From Capronia americana (taxonomy: Eukaryota; Ascomycota; Eurotiomycetes; Chaetothyriales; Herpotrichiellaceae), in the NCBI GenBank assembly GCA_016110215.1, contig JADWQD010000001.1, forward strand, positions 372,001 through 436,000: a stretch of 64,000 nucleotides of DNA, given 5' to 3'. Shown piece after piece: positions 53,443 through 64,000 of the stretch. The notes beneath the pieces are model-generated. The model had not been told where the DNA came from. It searched no databases and was given only the letters and a program-made list of their open reading frames with translations. The position numbers and the translations under genes are program-made. Within the stretch, counting starts at the first letter, position 1. Each line of letters starts with the position of its first letter.

Positions 53443-56400
53443 AACACGCGGTGTTCATGCAGGCGTGTTGTAGGTCGCTACGCTTCCAACGAACCGTGCT
53501 TCTTGCCGGGAGGGCAGGAGAAAGCTGCCAACAGGTAACAGAATATGAAGGAGGTGAAGCTGGAAATTGTAAATGAGACACATCAGGCTGAGAATCTGCC
53601 ACCTGCTCCGCCTCTGCGGGGCAGTGCAGAATAAACCAATGAGTAGCAAGCGAGCAATGCCCAAGTATTCTGGCTGCTGCACAAGGCAGACTCACGCCTC
53701 TTGCGTAGTTGCGGTTTCCCGAAATGAAGTATTTGTAGGAAGCCGCCGTGGTGACAGCGTTGCGAACGCGAGAGAATGGAGGGCAGGGGCCACTTGCAAG
53801 TTCAACCCCTTCTTTGATTTGTAGCGCTGGGTGTCTTCTTACTGCTGCCAATGGTCAGCGCATCCTCTTCGACATGGATTTACGATGTCCCTGGAACCCA
53901 TATTGCACCCGACGAGGTATCCTCTAGCGCCAGTACATCATTGCCCATCATTGATTTCGATCGTAGAGACCAGAATCCAAGGCGGTATTATGTTGGCATA
54001 GCAGTCTCATAGCTATAGATTATGGCTGCCAAAACAAGACATAACCAAACTTCCAGAAGAGAGAGACAAGTTCCTATACTGCAACTTGCAATCCTAGCCA
54101 CTTAATGCAGAGCCGCTCTAGTTAGCCGTCTGCCAGACGTTCACCGCAATATCTTAGAGGTTGAGAGAGACCTGAGGGTGTCGAGCGTGAAGGCGCTGGC
54201 AGTCTGGTTGCCAGAGAGGCAGCGATAGTGCCCCTGTGCCTGTGTTCCTTGCCCCGATCATGCGGAGGATCGAAGTGAGATCATGTTGGGTCTGCGCGGC
54301 AGAAGGACCACTGGGGCAGATTGCAACCTTCATGGAATTGGGACCGCCGGTGGGAATAATGGGCATGCGATGCGCGATGAGGTTGACCGCGTCAATGAGC
54401 GCCTTTGTCGATTTGCGAGCACGGTCGATCCATCCCACCTAAGCCGCCTCCTGAGGCTCCGATACCCCCTGCGCGAGTTTTCTATGGTACAAATTGATGG
54501 GAGGGTTGTGGGTGATGACGCGTACAACGGTATCATCCTGCGAAGTCAGAGTCCCGAGTGTCCTATACCCCGTCGACGCATTGCGGTCCCAGTGGTAGGT
54601 CTTGTTGCTGCTCACTGCTAGGCCCACAAGTCTGCCAAGAAGGGAGTGCCACGGACGTTGTTAATAACGTACCGGGGAACTTTAAACTCGGGCGAGAAGG
54701 GTATTCCGCTGTCGTTTATTGCAACAAGTAGGACGTACCTGAGACCTGTTCGTTGAGGAGCAGATATCCGGCGGGGGCGTCGTTGACTTCCATCTTATAG
54801 TTCTGGTTTTGCAACTGAAATTGTGTCCAGAGTCTAGACAATCATGGTGGTGTCCATTAAGCTCACAACCCCCATCGTACATTTGTGCAACTGGGTCGTC
54901 GGTCACGAATGAGCGTCAATATGTCTCCGAGTATAATCTAATGCGCCATACGCTAGATCCTTGTTGTGACGCCGTTTACCAACCGCTTGGAGGTTTGGTC
55001 ATGGCAGGGAAACATGGCTGACCAGGTTGAGGACGGTATTGTCGGTACGGAACTTTGCCGTACCCGCAGGTCAAGCCTCCGGCTGTCAAAGACACCTGCA
55101 TTTATCAAACTTTCTCTCTGTAAGACTGCAACGTCGTCCGGAGTATGGTTGCGTGAGCTGCGCAGGACGGATGTTCAGGATAGCTGGGGCCTTCGCGCTC
55201 AGTCTGGCCTTTCAAGCCACGAATTGATCCTCGGTGGTGACTCGATTGCCTTCTTCGGTACGTCGAAACCAACGGAAAATGGCGACCAAGGTAGATGATA
55301 CTATACTGCCAGAGTACAGATGACCACTTTAGTAAGTCTCACTCTGAGAAGGTACTGGGACACGTACCCAGGTCGCTATCGCAGAGGTCGTCGGCTCGGA
55401 GCCATCTTTCCAAGAAAAGCCCATATTTAGATTGCCTAAGCACATAATCTGTGCCTGTCACCTGCCTGTCAAATCAGTATGTCAATGTGGAAACCTCCAC
55501 GTTCTTTCACCTGGGCTAGGCTACGAAAAAGTGGTCAATAGCATTCTGCAGGGGCCATGGCGAGATTCCATGTAGACCATGGACAGTCTGGCGCGGTATT
55601 CACATTCCCTTTCGGCTCCCGAAACTTTGATGGCATACTGCACACGCTGCCGGGAATAGGCGTGAGTCAGTTTGGACAATTGTATGGACCGAAGCCATAC
55701 CGTGGTTTGTACCTTGAGGGTGAAGCTGGAGGTGAGTTCAGACTAAGAGCTTCTCGCCAAGACTACGGAGGAGCATTTGTCCAGCCTTTTCAATCGCTAC
55801 TGCAGAGCGAACTGCATCAGACGTTGACACAAAATCGTCGGGAGCCGAGACAGTTGCTTGCTCCAGCTCATCTTTTAGCATTCTCGCTTCTTGACTTCGT
55901 ATCACTGGAGAGTGAGTTTCGGCTTGATCACTTCTGCGCGAGTTACACGAGTCTTTGCAAATGCGTGACTACCTTCCAAGCTCTTACACGAGAATGAAAT
56001 ACGACAGCCCTGACAACGAATGGCTAGCTATCAACCATCCTCGCCTACCTCGTATTCGACTCCGCGCTGAAGCTTGGATGCGTCAGACCTCAAAAGGACG
56101 AGCTTGCCCATGCTTGGCGAGAGCTTCCACTGGGTAGTGGTTCTCATGTTATTGAACTGGATAGGATACAACAGTCACATACGAGCCTTTCCTCTGCCAC
56201 AGGCGAACTTCCTCCCGACCCCAACCCTGTTCGGTGAGGAGCTGTACCACAGCGTTCCGCCTTAGACTGGACTTTACGAGCAAGTCTCAGCAAGAAAGAA
56301 AGATCGCCGCCATCGAAATGAAATACGAAAAACTGGAGTTCTGTCGCTCTCGGCGTAGCCGCCAACTCGATGTATCCGAACTTCGAGCCACAGATCGACC

Positions 56401-56612
56401 GATGTGTGCGCACTGTCCGCATCAACCTCGTAACGACAATAACATGCCTGCCTGTTGGACGGGTGGATATAGTTACAAGGCTCTGCTGCATTCTCTGCGT
56501 TCCCTGCCCTTCTGCTCATCTGATGGTTCCGTAGCTGAACCCTCCTCTTCCATTACAGTCAGCAAATTCTCTTGAGGAGGCAAGTCTAATATTTCATTTC
56601 AAGCCCTCACCG
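53443..56612. other. Gene-poor, apparently decayed interval
   Basis: About 3.2 kb with only short, unlinked frames on both strands (for example 54154-54438 minus and 55557-55997 plus). Some stretches read like protein for 40-90 residues and then stop. No complete gene, terminal repeats, tRNA or CRISPR was found. One enoyl-CoA-hydratase-like piece is listed separately. Confidence 0.4.
54439..54627 (-). pseudogene. Fragment resembling an enoyl-CoA hydratase N-terminus
   Basis: The minus-strand frame includes TLTSQDDTVVRVITHNPPIN, then LYHRKLAQ. The VRV(x)NPPINLYD pattern is typical of the start of crotonase-fold enoyl-CoA hydratases, but the frame stops 13 codons later and no oxyanion-hole segment follows. 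A weak match; it could be chance. Confidence 0.25.
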
Positions 56613-57701
56613 ATGGCACCTCTTACCTGGCTTCGGCTTCCCGCTGCGGTCACAACTCTGCTTATTTTATGCGCCTGCCTTGTATCTCCAGCGACCGCAG
56701 GAGACTGGCATGGCGATGCAATCCACGTCAATGCCGGCGAATCCATCCAAGCCGCCATTGACACAGCCAAAGCGGGGCAAATGATCATCGTGGAAGCCGG
56801 CACCTACGCAGAACAGCTGGCCGTCAGCACCGATGGTTTGCGCCTGGTCAGCAAAGGGGCCGTGCTTGTCCCTCCCAGCTCGCCCGTGCAAAATACATGT
56901 TCTGGGCTAGCAGGCCCTGATACCGAAGCTGGAATCTGCGTCACAGGCCAGAATATCGAACTCGCAGATTTCGTCGTGGAGCACAGGAAAGTTCTCTCGG
57001 TCGGACAGTCAGTGAAGGACGTCCTCGTGGCGGGATTCCAGGTCCAGGGCTTCTCCGGACTGAACATTGCCATTGTTGGAGGCCAGGGCGTCCAGGTTGT
57101 GGGTAACACGCTCCACGACGGCGCACAGTACGGTACCTTGACGGTCGGCTCCAAAAGCACGCACATCGACGCCAATATCGTCACGTCCACGGCCGATTTG
57201 CTTTTTATCGGCGTCTGCATGGACGACCTCTCAGACGTGCAGATCACCAACAACCACGTCAGTAACTACGCGATTGGCCTCTGCGTGCAGACCGCCGGCG
57301 CATACCTCTACAACAACGAGATCACCGACACCTGCGGGGGTGTGTTTGTCGACCCCGGTACCCTAGGGGCGCACATCGTCAGCAACCATATCAGCAGCCC
57401 GAACCCCATCTGTGCCACCTTCCCAGACGCGACGCTCTCCGGCATCGTGCTGGCCGGTGCATCCGGCACGGAGATCAAGGGCAACACCATCGAAGGCATG
57501 ACCGGCGGGGGAGTCCCCAATGTGTTGGCAGGAGCGATAGGGATCATCGACGACCCCGCCACAGGTGCGACATCCTCAGACAACACCGTCACGGGAAATG
57601 TCCTGCGGAACAATGATATCGACATCTACGTCCAGACCAATGGGACCGGGAACATCATTGAGGACAATCAATGCACGACACCAGCTGAACTCTGCAGCTA
57701 G
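56613..57701 (+). CDS. Secreted right-handed beta-helix protein
   Basis: A single exon of 362 aa. The signal peptide spans about 1-29 (hydrophobic AAVTTLLILCACLV, then SPATAG). VNAGESIQAAIDTAKAGQMIIVEAGTYAEQ is the classic entry coil of pectate-lyase-like parallel beta-helices. Repeated NxI/V-x-(N/D) rungs follow (VVGNTLHDG, ITNNHVSNY, LYNNEITDT, IVSNHISS, IKGNTIEGM, VTGNVLRNN). About eight Cys residues suggest disulfides. No pectate-lyase or polygalacturonase catalytic signature was recognised, so it may be a cell-wall or carbohydrate-interacting protein rather than a known enzyme. GC content looks higher than in the flanking DNA. Confidence 0.85.
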   Translation: MAPLTWLRLPAAVTTLLILCACLVSPATAGDWHGDAIHVNAGESIQAAIDTAKAGQMIIVEAGTYAEQLAVSTDGLRLVSKGAVLVPPSSPVQNTCSGLAGPDTEAGICVTGQNIELADFVVEHRKVLSVGQSVKDVLVAGFQVQGFSGLNIAIVGGQGVQVVGNTLHDGAQYGTLTVGSKSTHIDANIVTSTADLLFIGVCMDDLSDVQITNNHVSNYAIGLCVQTAGAYLYNNEITDTCGGVFVDPGTLGAHIVSNHISSPNPICATFPDATLSGIVLAGASGTEIKGNTIEGMTGGGVPNVLAGAIGIIDDPATGATSSDNTVTGNVLRNNDIDIYVQTNGTGNIIEDNQCTTPAELCS

Positions 57702-57872
57702 GAAGTCCCGCATTTAAGGAAGAGGGACTGCAGCGAAATAAGGAGGACCTGGAACAAGACCGACGCGACGAGACGAGGCAGGATCTGGGCTAGCCGAGGA
57801 AAAAAAGGTTCTATTTGTTCATTCTTCTGCTCGGACTAATCGACAGCAATGTCAGAAACGTGAATCACAAAT

Positions 57873-60338
57873 TCAAGAATTAATATAAAAAGCCAAGTCG
57901 ACAGTCTCGCCGTTCTTCTCTTTCTCCTCTGCTTCCGTTTCAATCTGCGTGAACCCATTGCCCAGAACCCCCTTCCACCGGTTCCCACTCCAGTATCGGA
58001 TGTCAAAGTCCTCGCCCTGGATTCGGCAGTTAGCAGTTGTCACGAAGGCAGAAGACGGAAGACGGATGATCAAAGCTTCGAAACCGTGGTACGATCCTCT
58101 GATATTCTGGTATTCCAAAATTCGAATTCGAAATTCGCGAAATTCCGAACGGAAAAAGAGCAAGGGAATACATACCCTGATCTCTCGGAGTATGACCTCG
58201 CGGTAAAGCAGTGCACTGCCCGGCCATGCGGCCGTGACCCGTCCGTCGACACGATGGTTCTTGTACCAGCTCTTACAGCCGCCTGTGATGTTTCGTTAGG
58301 AGATATTCCATCTCTGCAAATCAAAAGGCAGCAAGAATGAGGCATGAGGAGAGAGTCAGAAGACGAGTCAGAAGCAGGTAACTCCGAAGCTAGGAGGGCG
58401 TAGGAGTGGGAAAGCGAGAACACCGAGCCCTGCGCTTCTACGCCACGGGCTTCCAGATCGGCAGAAATCTCTCTCTTGAATCACGGATGGCAGGCAAACA
58501 GGCGGGGATGGGATGTACTCAAACTTACCGGTCCAAGTCAAGGTCCCATGGATCTCGTCACCGTATGTCACAAACTCATCCGTCGCCGACTGCGTAGGGG
58601 CCACGCTCTTAATCCCCTCCCCAGCAATCTTATGCAACCATCGACAAATATACTCGGCCGTCCAGGTCATGCTAGTCAAGAGCGTGCCGTGGCCGACCGT
58701 GGCGTTGGGGCCCGTGAAGATGAAATAGTTAGGCATGTCCGGACACGCTACGCTGAGGTACGATTCGGGCTCGACGGCCCATTTCTGCGCGAGGGTGACC
58801 CCACCGCGGCCCTGGACGGGGTAATGCGGGATATGGGAGACGTCGAAGCCTGTGGCGCACACAATTACGTCGACGTCGTGGTGCGTCCCTGAGGCGGTTT
58901 CGAGGCCCGTGGGCGTGATGCGGGTGATGGGGGACTTCTCGAGCTTGACGGTCGGGAGGAGGAAGGATTCGAGATATCCTTCACCGGGGGTGAGGCGGCG
59001 ACAGCCGAGCGTCCAGTTGGGGATCAGTTTCTCACACAGGGAGGGGTCGTTGTTCAGGGCGGCGCGCATGCGGGAGACGGTGATTTCGGTGGATTTGGTG
59101 TTTTGGGGGGAGTCTTTACGGAACTGGCGGTTGAGAGTTAGCGAGTCAGTCAATCAGTCAATCAGTCAATCTCCTACTGGAGAAAGATCCCAACACTACA
59201 TACCAGGCGGAACCCCTTGTTCATACCGTGCTGGAGCATCTTTCTGTAGGCTTTGTGCTTGGCTGGGTTGCGGAACCGAGTCTTGTCCCGACTTGTATAC
59301 CGAGGGTTGAAGTTACTGCCGACTTCTTCGTCACTGGCGTCTACGTCCGCCATGTCGACGCCTACATCGCCATTGACCATCTCTTGATCGCCGTTTTTCT
59401 GGGGCTCGGGATCGCCTTGGTCGCCCACGCCGAGTGCCTGGCCTAGACTCTGGGTGATCCAAGTGGCTTCGCGTTGGAAACTTATGATCTGCGTGCCTGG
59501 GAGTTTGGCCATTTGAGGTAAAATCTGGATGGCTGAGGAGCCGTTGCCGATGATGCCGATACGTTTGTGCGAGTAATCATAAGAATGGTCCCAGGCGGCG
59601 GAGTGGACTTTGTGGCCTTGGAAGTCGTGGATGCCGGGGATGTCAGGCCATTTCCATTGACTGCGAAGGTGAGATGGGTCAGCCACAGCGGCGATGGACA
59701 ATTATTAGATACCAACAGCTTGTCGACGAGAACCTAGTCCCTTTCGCAACGCCGGCGGAACTCACCTCAAGAACCCCTGAGCCGAGACAAGCACATCAGC
59801 AAACTCGTCTCGTTCCTCCTGACCGTTCTTCCGCACCCGGATCTTCCATTTCCCTTCTTCCTCCAACCACTCGAGGGCGATTACTCTGGTGTTGAATTGA
59901 ACATCCCTCCTCAGATTCCACTTTGTGGCCACTTTCTCGACGTAGTCAAGAATCTCATCACCGTCGGCGTAAAACTTGGACCAATTCGGATTTGGGTCGA
60001 AGGGAAATGCCTTGACACACAAGTCAGTCGATCGGTGGTTCCATACCAGGCGCAGTATCTCAAGTGGCAGGGATGCTGACATATATATGAGCGGGCACGT
60101 CACACTGCACTCCGGGATAGGTATTCACGCGCCACGTGCCGCCGACATCTTCGTTGGCTTCGAAGATGACATGGTCAATAAATTCTTGCAGCTCAGGCTG
60201 TTCATGTTGAATCTTGTGAGCCAATATCAACCCTGAGAAGCCAGCGCCGATCGTAGCGACTCTGAGTTTGCGCTTCTTATACGCGTGCTCGTTGGAGAGT
60301 GGGACCCATATTTCCTTCAGCCTTTCTGAGGAGACCAT
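57873..60338 (-). CDS. Baeyer-Villiger-type flavin monooxygenase (second copy)
   Basis: Six exons on minus: 60338-60081, 60010-59766, 59660-59204, 59123-58529, 58282-58176, 58016-57873; 601 aa. The N-terminal FAD motif is IGAGFSGL, then GGTWRVNTYPGVQCDVPAH. The BVMO fingerprint is intact as FQGHKVHSAAWD (F181, G183, H187, W191, D192), followed by the NADPH motif IIGNGSSAIQ and VDVIVCATGFD. An acidic insert of about 40 residues (residues 243-282, MVNGDVGVDMADVDASDEEV) follows the Rossmann fold. Start ATG 60338 (MVSSERLKE); an in-frame ATG at 60419 could add 27 residues. The D-2-hydroxyglutarate dehydrogenase-like gene is the next same-strand gene upstream. Substrate unknown. Confidence 0.9.
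59144..59171. repeat. AGTCAATC-type microsatellite inside an intron
   Basis: Three to four copies of CAGTCAAT in tandem within the third intron of the second monooxygenase gene. Confidence 0.85.
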
Positions 60339-60752
60339 GGTTGGTGATATCTGCGAGGCAACGAGAGAAAGACGCGAGGAGATTCTCGCCGAGGAGCTCT
60401 CTTTATGCTTAACAGACATATCTGGGAAACAGGACGGCAATGGGTCAACAAATAACAATGATGTAGCCGATGGGTGTACGATCTCCTCACGCGAGCGATT
60501 CATATCCGAATTGGAGACGATACACACAACAGCCTCGGGGAATCACCGTATGTGGTGAGCCCGAGTGACTCTCGCTGAATGTTCCCCGCAGTGGATTCGC
60601 TTTACATCTGTTCGATGGCAATTGATAGGCGCACGGGCTGGGCCAGAATATTCAGATGCTCATGTTGACGAGATCAGATGCATTTGACTGTGGGAGGGTG
60701 TAAGCAGAATATACCATCTGACGCGTCGTCTCACCATGAGACGAGACCTCTA
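60339..60752. other. Intergenic region
   Basis: 414 bp: promoter of the second monooxygenase and 3' flank of the dehydrogenase. No supported feature. Confidence 0.35.
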
Positions 60753-62423
60753 TTATATATATTTGTAAGGATTCATGATCCCGTTGGGATCATAAAGGTC
60801 CTTTATCTGCTTCATAAGTTTCAGCATAGTGTCACTTCGCTGGTATCCAATGTATTTCTTTTTCGCAATGCCGAGGCCGTGTTCGGCACTGATACTTCCC
60901 TTCCGTTTCTGAATCCACTCATAGACCCATGGTTCAATCGCCTCTTCAACCTCTTTGGTATATTTCCTGACAGGGACATTGAGATGTAGATTGCCGTCAC
61001 CCATATGCCCATAACCGACCACTGCTATTGCTGGGTAGGAGTCGTCGTCACCTACCAAGCCCTTGGAGTTCAATCGCTCCTGGGTTTCTTCGACAAGACT
61101 GTACAGTTCTTTGATGGGGATGGACAAGTCGTATTTGTATGTGCCGCCAAAGTGTCCGATGGCTTCAGTGATGCCCTCCCGCCAAGCCCAGAGCTGGCGG
61201 ACTTGTGTCTCGTCTTGGGCCAGTACTCCGTCTGAAACGATTTCTTCACTCATAACGTATTCCAAGAAAGCTTCGAGCTTCTCGCTATCGTGGTCTGTGT
61301 TTGAGCCGCTGGTTTCAATCAAGCAGTAAAACGGATGGTCACCGTCAAGCGGCCTTTTGTTGCCCGTCACTTGGTGTACGAATCCCTGACTCCGTGCATC
61401 CATAAGCTCGAAAGCGGACAGGATCTCACCAAGGTGGATTTTTGCTTCTTTGTAGGCCCTTTGTACATGCTCGAAGGAGGGAAGCCCGAAGTAAGCCACA
61501 TTTATCGCCTTGGACCTTTGTGCGCAATGGATCGAGACACCTGTGATGATACCGATAGTGCCTTCTCCACCAATGAACAGCTGTTTTAAGTCGTAGCCGG
61601 TATTGTTCTTCCGCAACGTGGAAAGATCATCGAAGATGGTGCCATCCGGCAACACACCCTCGATTCCAAGAACGTTTCCGTGGAGCGAGCCATACCGTAA
61701 CAGTCGGAGACCTCCAGCATTGGTAGCCACATTCCCACCTATTTGAGCTGAACCTTTCGCACCGAGGTCGAGGGGGTAGAGATGATTATGCTCGGCGAGG
61801 AAATTATCAGCGATTTCCATAATGACACCTCCATCAACGACCAGAATGCCGCTGATGTCATCGAAGCTTCGAATCTTGTTCATCCGAGACAGAGATATCA
61901 CAATCTCATCGAAGACCGGCACACTGCCTCCGACCAGGCCCGAGTTGCCCCCTTGGGGTACCACGGCAAGCTTATTATCGTTGCAGTATTTCAAGACTTT
62001 GCTCACTTCTTCCGTGCTCTTGGGCTTCAACACCAGCTTGGTGTGACCTCTGTACTTCTTCATCCAGTCCCTGTTAAAGGGTTCGAGATCATCCGTCGCG
62101 TCCTTGGTCAAGCCATCAATGACAGCAGCATCGTCGCCCAGCGCAGACTTGAAGAACTGAACGTGTTCATCCGTGAGCTCTGAAAACCTCGAGTCGCGCT
62201 TCAGGGAAGGGTACATATCCGTCGTATATTTAACATCGTGATGAGGTTCGGCCGGGTCGCTTCGCCGTCGACTTGTCGCTGAGAAGCTCCGCACGGGCTC
62301 ATAGGAAGCCCGTATTGACTGGCACTGTGTGATTTGGGGTCGAAGGATTGAAGGCTTCCTTGTCTGGCGCAGAAAACGCGCAAGACCCCTTGAAGCCGAG
62401 CCAGACATCCTGGACAGCTCCAT
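60753..62423 (-). CDS. Mitochondrial FAD-linked D-2-hydroxyglutarate/D-lactate dehydrogenase (DLD2-like)
   Basis: A single exon of 556 aa from ATG 62423 (MELSRMSGSASRGLARFL), with an Arg/Ser-rich mitochondrial presequence of about 60 residues. The PCMH FAD-binding domain includes PQGGNSGLVGGSVPVFDEI, DLGAKGSAQIGGNVATNAGG and FIGGEGTIGIITG. The C-terminal FAD-oxidase domain has GYGHMGDGNLHLN, with His ligands for the metal, and SAEHGLG. These fit the D-2-hydroxyglutarate dehydrogenase / yeast DLD2 group, which oxidises D-2-hydroxyglutarate or D-lactate. The upstream frame stays open only from a GTG. Confidence 0.9.
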   Translation of the reverse strand: MELSRMSGSASRGLARFLRQTRKPSILRPQITQCQSIRASYEPVRSFSATSRRRSDPAEPHHDVKYTTDMYPSLKRDSRFSELTDEHVQFFKSALGDDAAVIDGLTKDATDDLEPFNRDWMKKYRGHTKLVLKPKSTEEVSKVLKYCNDNKLAVVPQGGNSGLVGGSVPVFDEIVISLSRMNKIRSFDDISGILVVDGGVIMEIADNFLAEHNHLYPLDLGAKGSAQIGGNVATNAGGLRLLRYGSLHGNVLGIEGVLPDGTIFDDLSTLRKNNTGYDLKQLFIGGEGTIGIITGVSIHCAQRSKAINVAYFGLPSFEHVQRAYKEAKIHLGEILSAFELMDARSQGFVHQVTGNKRPLDGDHPFYCLIETSGSNTDHDSEKLEAFLEYVMSEEIVSDGVLAQDETQVRQLWAWREGITEAIGHFGGTYKYDLSIPIKELYSLVEETQERLNSKGLVGDDDSYPAIAVVGYGHMGDGNLHLNVPVRKYTKEVEEAIEPWVYEWIQKRKGSISAEHGLGIAKKKYIGYQRSDTMLKLMKQIKDLYDPNGIMNPYKYI

Positions 62424-62952
62424 CAGTACCACAGCAAGGCCGACCTTGGAAAAAGTGAACTGCGCCACGAGGATATGGCACGATCAATGTACTCGAGACT
62501 CGACCGAAAAGTGACGACAAGCGGCACGGCATTCGAGCCGAACATCGGCGCCGTACTTTTTCCGCTGCCATTGCCGTTAAAGCAGCGGTGACAACAAGCT
62601 CGAGACCAGCTGAGTTGCGGGGAAGGCGCCCTGGGGCTAAGGCGGCAACTAACTTAGGCTTCCCTAAGCCTACTTTTAGGGGCATTTGCCAGAGCTTCGA
62701 GCAACTGAGACTGAGACTGCATATGTATTTACCACTAATTATCCCGTAGTCACAGTGAATCTCCAACCTCCCCTCTGTAACTCTACATCACCGGTCTTGA
62801 CACTGAGTGGACGTCCGGAACAATATCGCTCGAATTGCTGATCGATTGCCGAGCTCTGCGGGAAGCATATCGCGAGGTCAGCTTGTTTAAAGGACACCTG
62901 ACATCTCACTCTCACTTTCCAAAACATTTGAATCCGAAATTCGACGACAATC
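62424..62952. promoter_or_regulatory. Divergent promoter, dehydrogenase / DUF5519 gene
   Basis: This 529-bp interval separates divergent start codons. It should contain both promoters; CTTCCCTAAGCCT-like and ACTGAGACTGAGACTG short repeats occur near 62655-62715. No specific element was assigned. Confidence 0.5.
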
Positions 62953-63738
62953 ATGGATTCACTCGTCTCAGCACTCACGACTCAGTACCGCAGACTGCTC
63001 GATGCCATCAGCGCGCGTCCCCGTCAGGCAGTCTCAACAGCAACGGCCGCGGCGCTGACCGTCTCCCTCGCCTGGGTCATCAGTGACTTCTACGCCTGGA
63101 AATCCTTCGGCACAGGAGGAACGCCTCCAACCTGGGCTGGATACTGGCGCATGACCAAGATCCGGATCAATCGACTGCTTCTGTTCGGCAAGGATGATCT
63201 CTCCGACCCTTCACCACTCTCTTCAGCCGGACCCAAGTATCTCGATGGTAATGCAATTCCCGTGCGCGAAGGATCCAGACCAGCAATCATGGCTCGCACC
63301 ATGCCGCAGCGCCAAGTTCCCTACAAGTCCGACAGAGTTGAAGCAGGCGTCGAAGAGCGCGTGAAATCCATGATGGCCACGTTTGCAGCTCAACACCCCT
63401 CCATACTTGACCTTCGACCCAGCAAGACCGAAGGTGGGAGCACCGATGCAATCTACGCGAAGCCCGCACTGGAGACCCTCAACGACAGAGCAAAGAACAA
63501 CAAAATGCTTGGCACCGAGATCGCGCACGCTCATCCGTCTGATGGGAGCTTGCACGTGTGGCTTTCCGAGGCCGATGCAAAGACCGTGGTCGAGAAGGGG
63601 TGGGGAATGAGATTTCCTCTGAAGTTCATTGATAAGGGCTGGGCAATGGTCTATGCCCCGAGGACGATGGCCGAGGTGGATGTCATAGAGAAGATCGTGA
63701 AAGCGGGAATTGCCTGGATCGCTGGTGTTGAGGTTTAA
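62953..63738 (+). CDS. DUF5519 (luciferase-domain, PF17648) protein
   Basis: A single exon of 261 aa. The N-terminal hydrophobic segment (STATAAALTVSLAWVISDF, about 28-46) is a likely membrane anchor. The C-terminal block EIAHAHPSDGSLHVWLSEADAKTVVEKGWG is the family signature, followed by MVYAPRTMAEVDVIEKIV. The name comes from distant similarity only; no light-emitting activity is implied and the biochemical role in fungi is unknown. Divergent from the D-2-hydroxyglutarate dehydrogenase-like gene. Confidence 0.85.
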   Translation: MDSLVSALTTQYRRLLDAISARPRQAVSTATAAALTVSLAWVISDFYAWKSFGTGGTPPTWAGYWRMTKIRINRLLLFGKDDLSDPSPLSSAGPKYLDGNAIPVREGSRPAIMARTMPQRQVPYKSDRVEAGVEERVKSMMATFAAQHPSILDLRPSKTEGGSTDAIYAKPALETLNDRAKNNKMLGTEIAHAHPSDGSLHVWLSEADAKTVVEKGWGMRFPLKFIDKGWAMVYAPRTMAEVDVIEKIVKAGIAWIAGVEV

Positions 63739-64000
63739 ATCTGGGTGCTTGTTTCAGGAGATTAAGCACATCTCTGCTTCTACGGCCGTGGTCTCATTCT
63801 TGGCCCCGGCGTCTTGATATCTCAGTTCTCAGTTGAACCAGCGGGGTGTGGATGAGGACATCGCTGGGGCACACTCGCTTCTTGTTTCTGCCAACGTACC
63901 CTGGCCGTCAATACAATAGCAATAGTCTTGTTTGAATCTCGAAAACCGATTGCTTGCCTTCATATCTGACACTTGATGATTGATCATCGTCTTGCGCTGA

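Noticed and set aside
55140..55298. LILGGDSIAFF, resembling a carrier-protein phosphopantetheine site
   Set aside because: No condensation, adenylation or ketosynthase motifs around it; the six-residue match is likely chance.
1..64000. tRNA, rRNA or CRISPR features
   Set aside because: No tRNA B-box/cloverleaf pattern, rRNA-like block or regularly spaced repeat array was seen on reading both strands.

Overview
The window is nuclear DNA from a filamentous ascomycete (Pezizomycotina). Most genes are split by short introns (about 45-120 bp) with GT/AG ends and CTAAC- or CTGAC-like branch sites. Gene content is typically fungal: STAND/NACHT proteins, Zn2Cys6 and DUF3425 regulators, many MFS transporters and flavin monooxygenases, CFD1, TAF11, SPE2 and glucokinase. 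The richness in monooxygenases, transporters and regulators suits Eurotiomycetes such as Chaetothyriales, but that placement is inference. Exon structures were worked out by hand from splice signals and reading phase; most give one closed frame.

Layout. 0-3.8 kb: the 3' part of a large NACHT/STAND gene. 3.8-5.8 kb: nothing recognisable. 5.8-21.2 kb: an apparent gene cluster. It has two divergent regulators (DUF3425 type; C2H2+Zn2Cys6 type), a deleted flavin monooxygenase pseudogene, a sugar-porter-type MFS transporter, a Baeyer-Villiger-type monooxygenase, a cytochrome P450, a cyclase-family hydrolase and a short-chain dehydrogenase. There is no PKS, NRPS or terpene synthase, so I read it as a catabolic module: uptake, hydroxylation, oxidation to ketone, ester or lactone formation, hydrolysis. 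22-24 kb: small unknown genes and tandem repeats. 24.6-29.4 kb: a TauD/JLP1-type dioxygenase and a Dal5-family permease, probably a sulfonate-scavenging pair. 30.5-32 kb: guanine deaminase.

32-45 kb is mostly housekeeping: a His/Pro-rich protein, a hexose-type transporter, CFD1, S-adenosylmethionine decarboxylase with a 67-codon upstream ORF, TAF11, a Frag1/DRAM/Sfk1-like membrane protein with an overlapping upstream ORF, and a sulfotransferase-like protein. 46-53.5 kb: a CorA-like membrane protein with an unresolved 5' end, glucokinase, an N-filled assembly gap, and an unusual protein joining a fungal STAND N-terminal domain to a DnaJ-type zinc-finger tail. 53.5-56.6 kb: decayed or non-coding DNA. 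56.6-63.7 kb: a secreted beta-helix protein, a second Baeyer-Villiger-type monooxygenase, a D-2-hydroxyglutarate/D-lactate dehydrogenase and a DUF5519 protein.

Strongest leads: the 5.8-21.2 kb module, including a P450 with an abnormal heme motif and a monooxygenase with a Tyr-substituted fingerprint; the STAND-N/DnaJ-zinc-finger fusion; and the upstream ORFs on SPE2 and on the Frag1-like gene.
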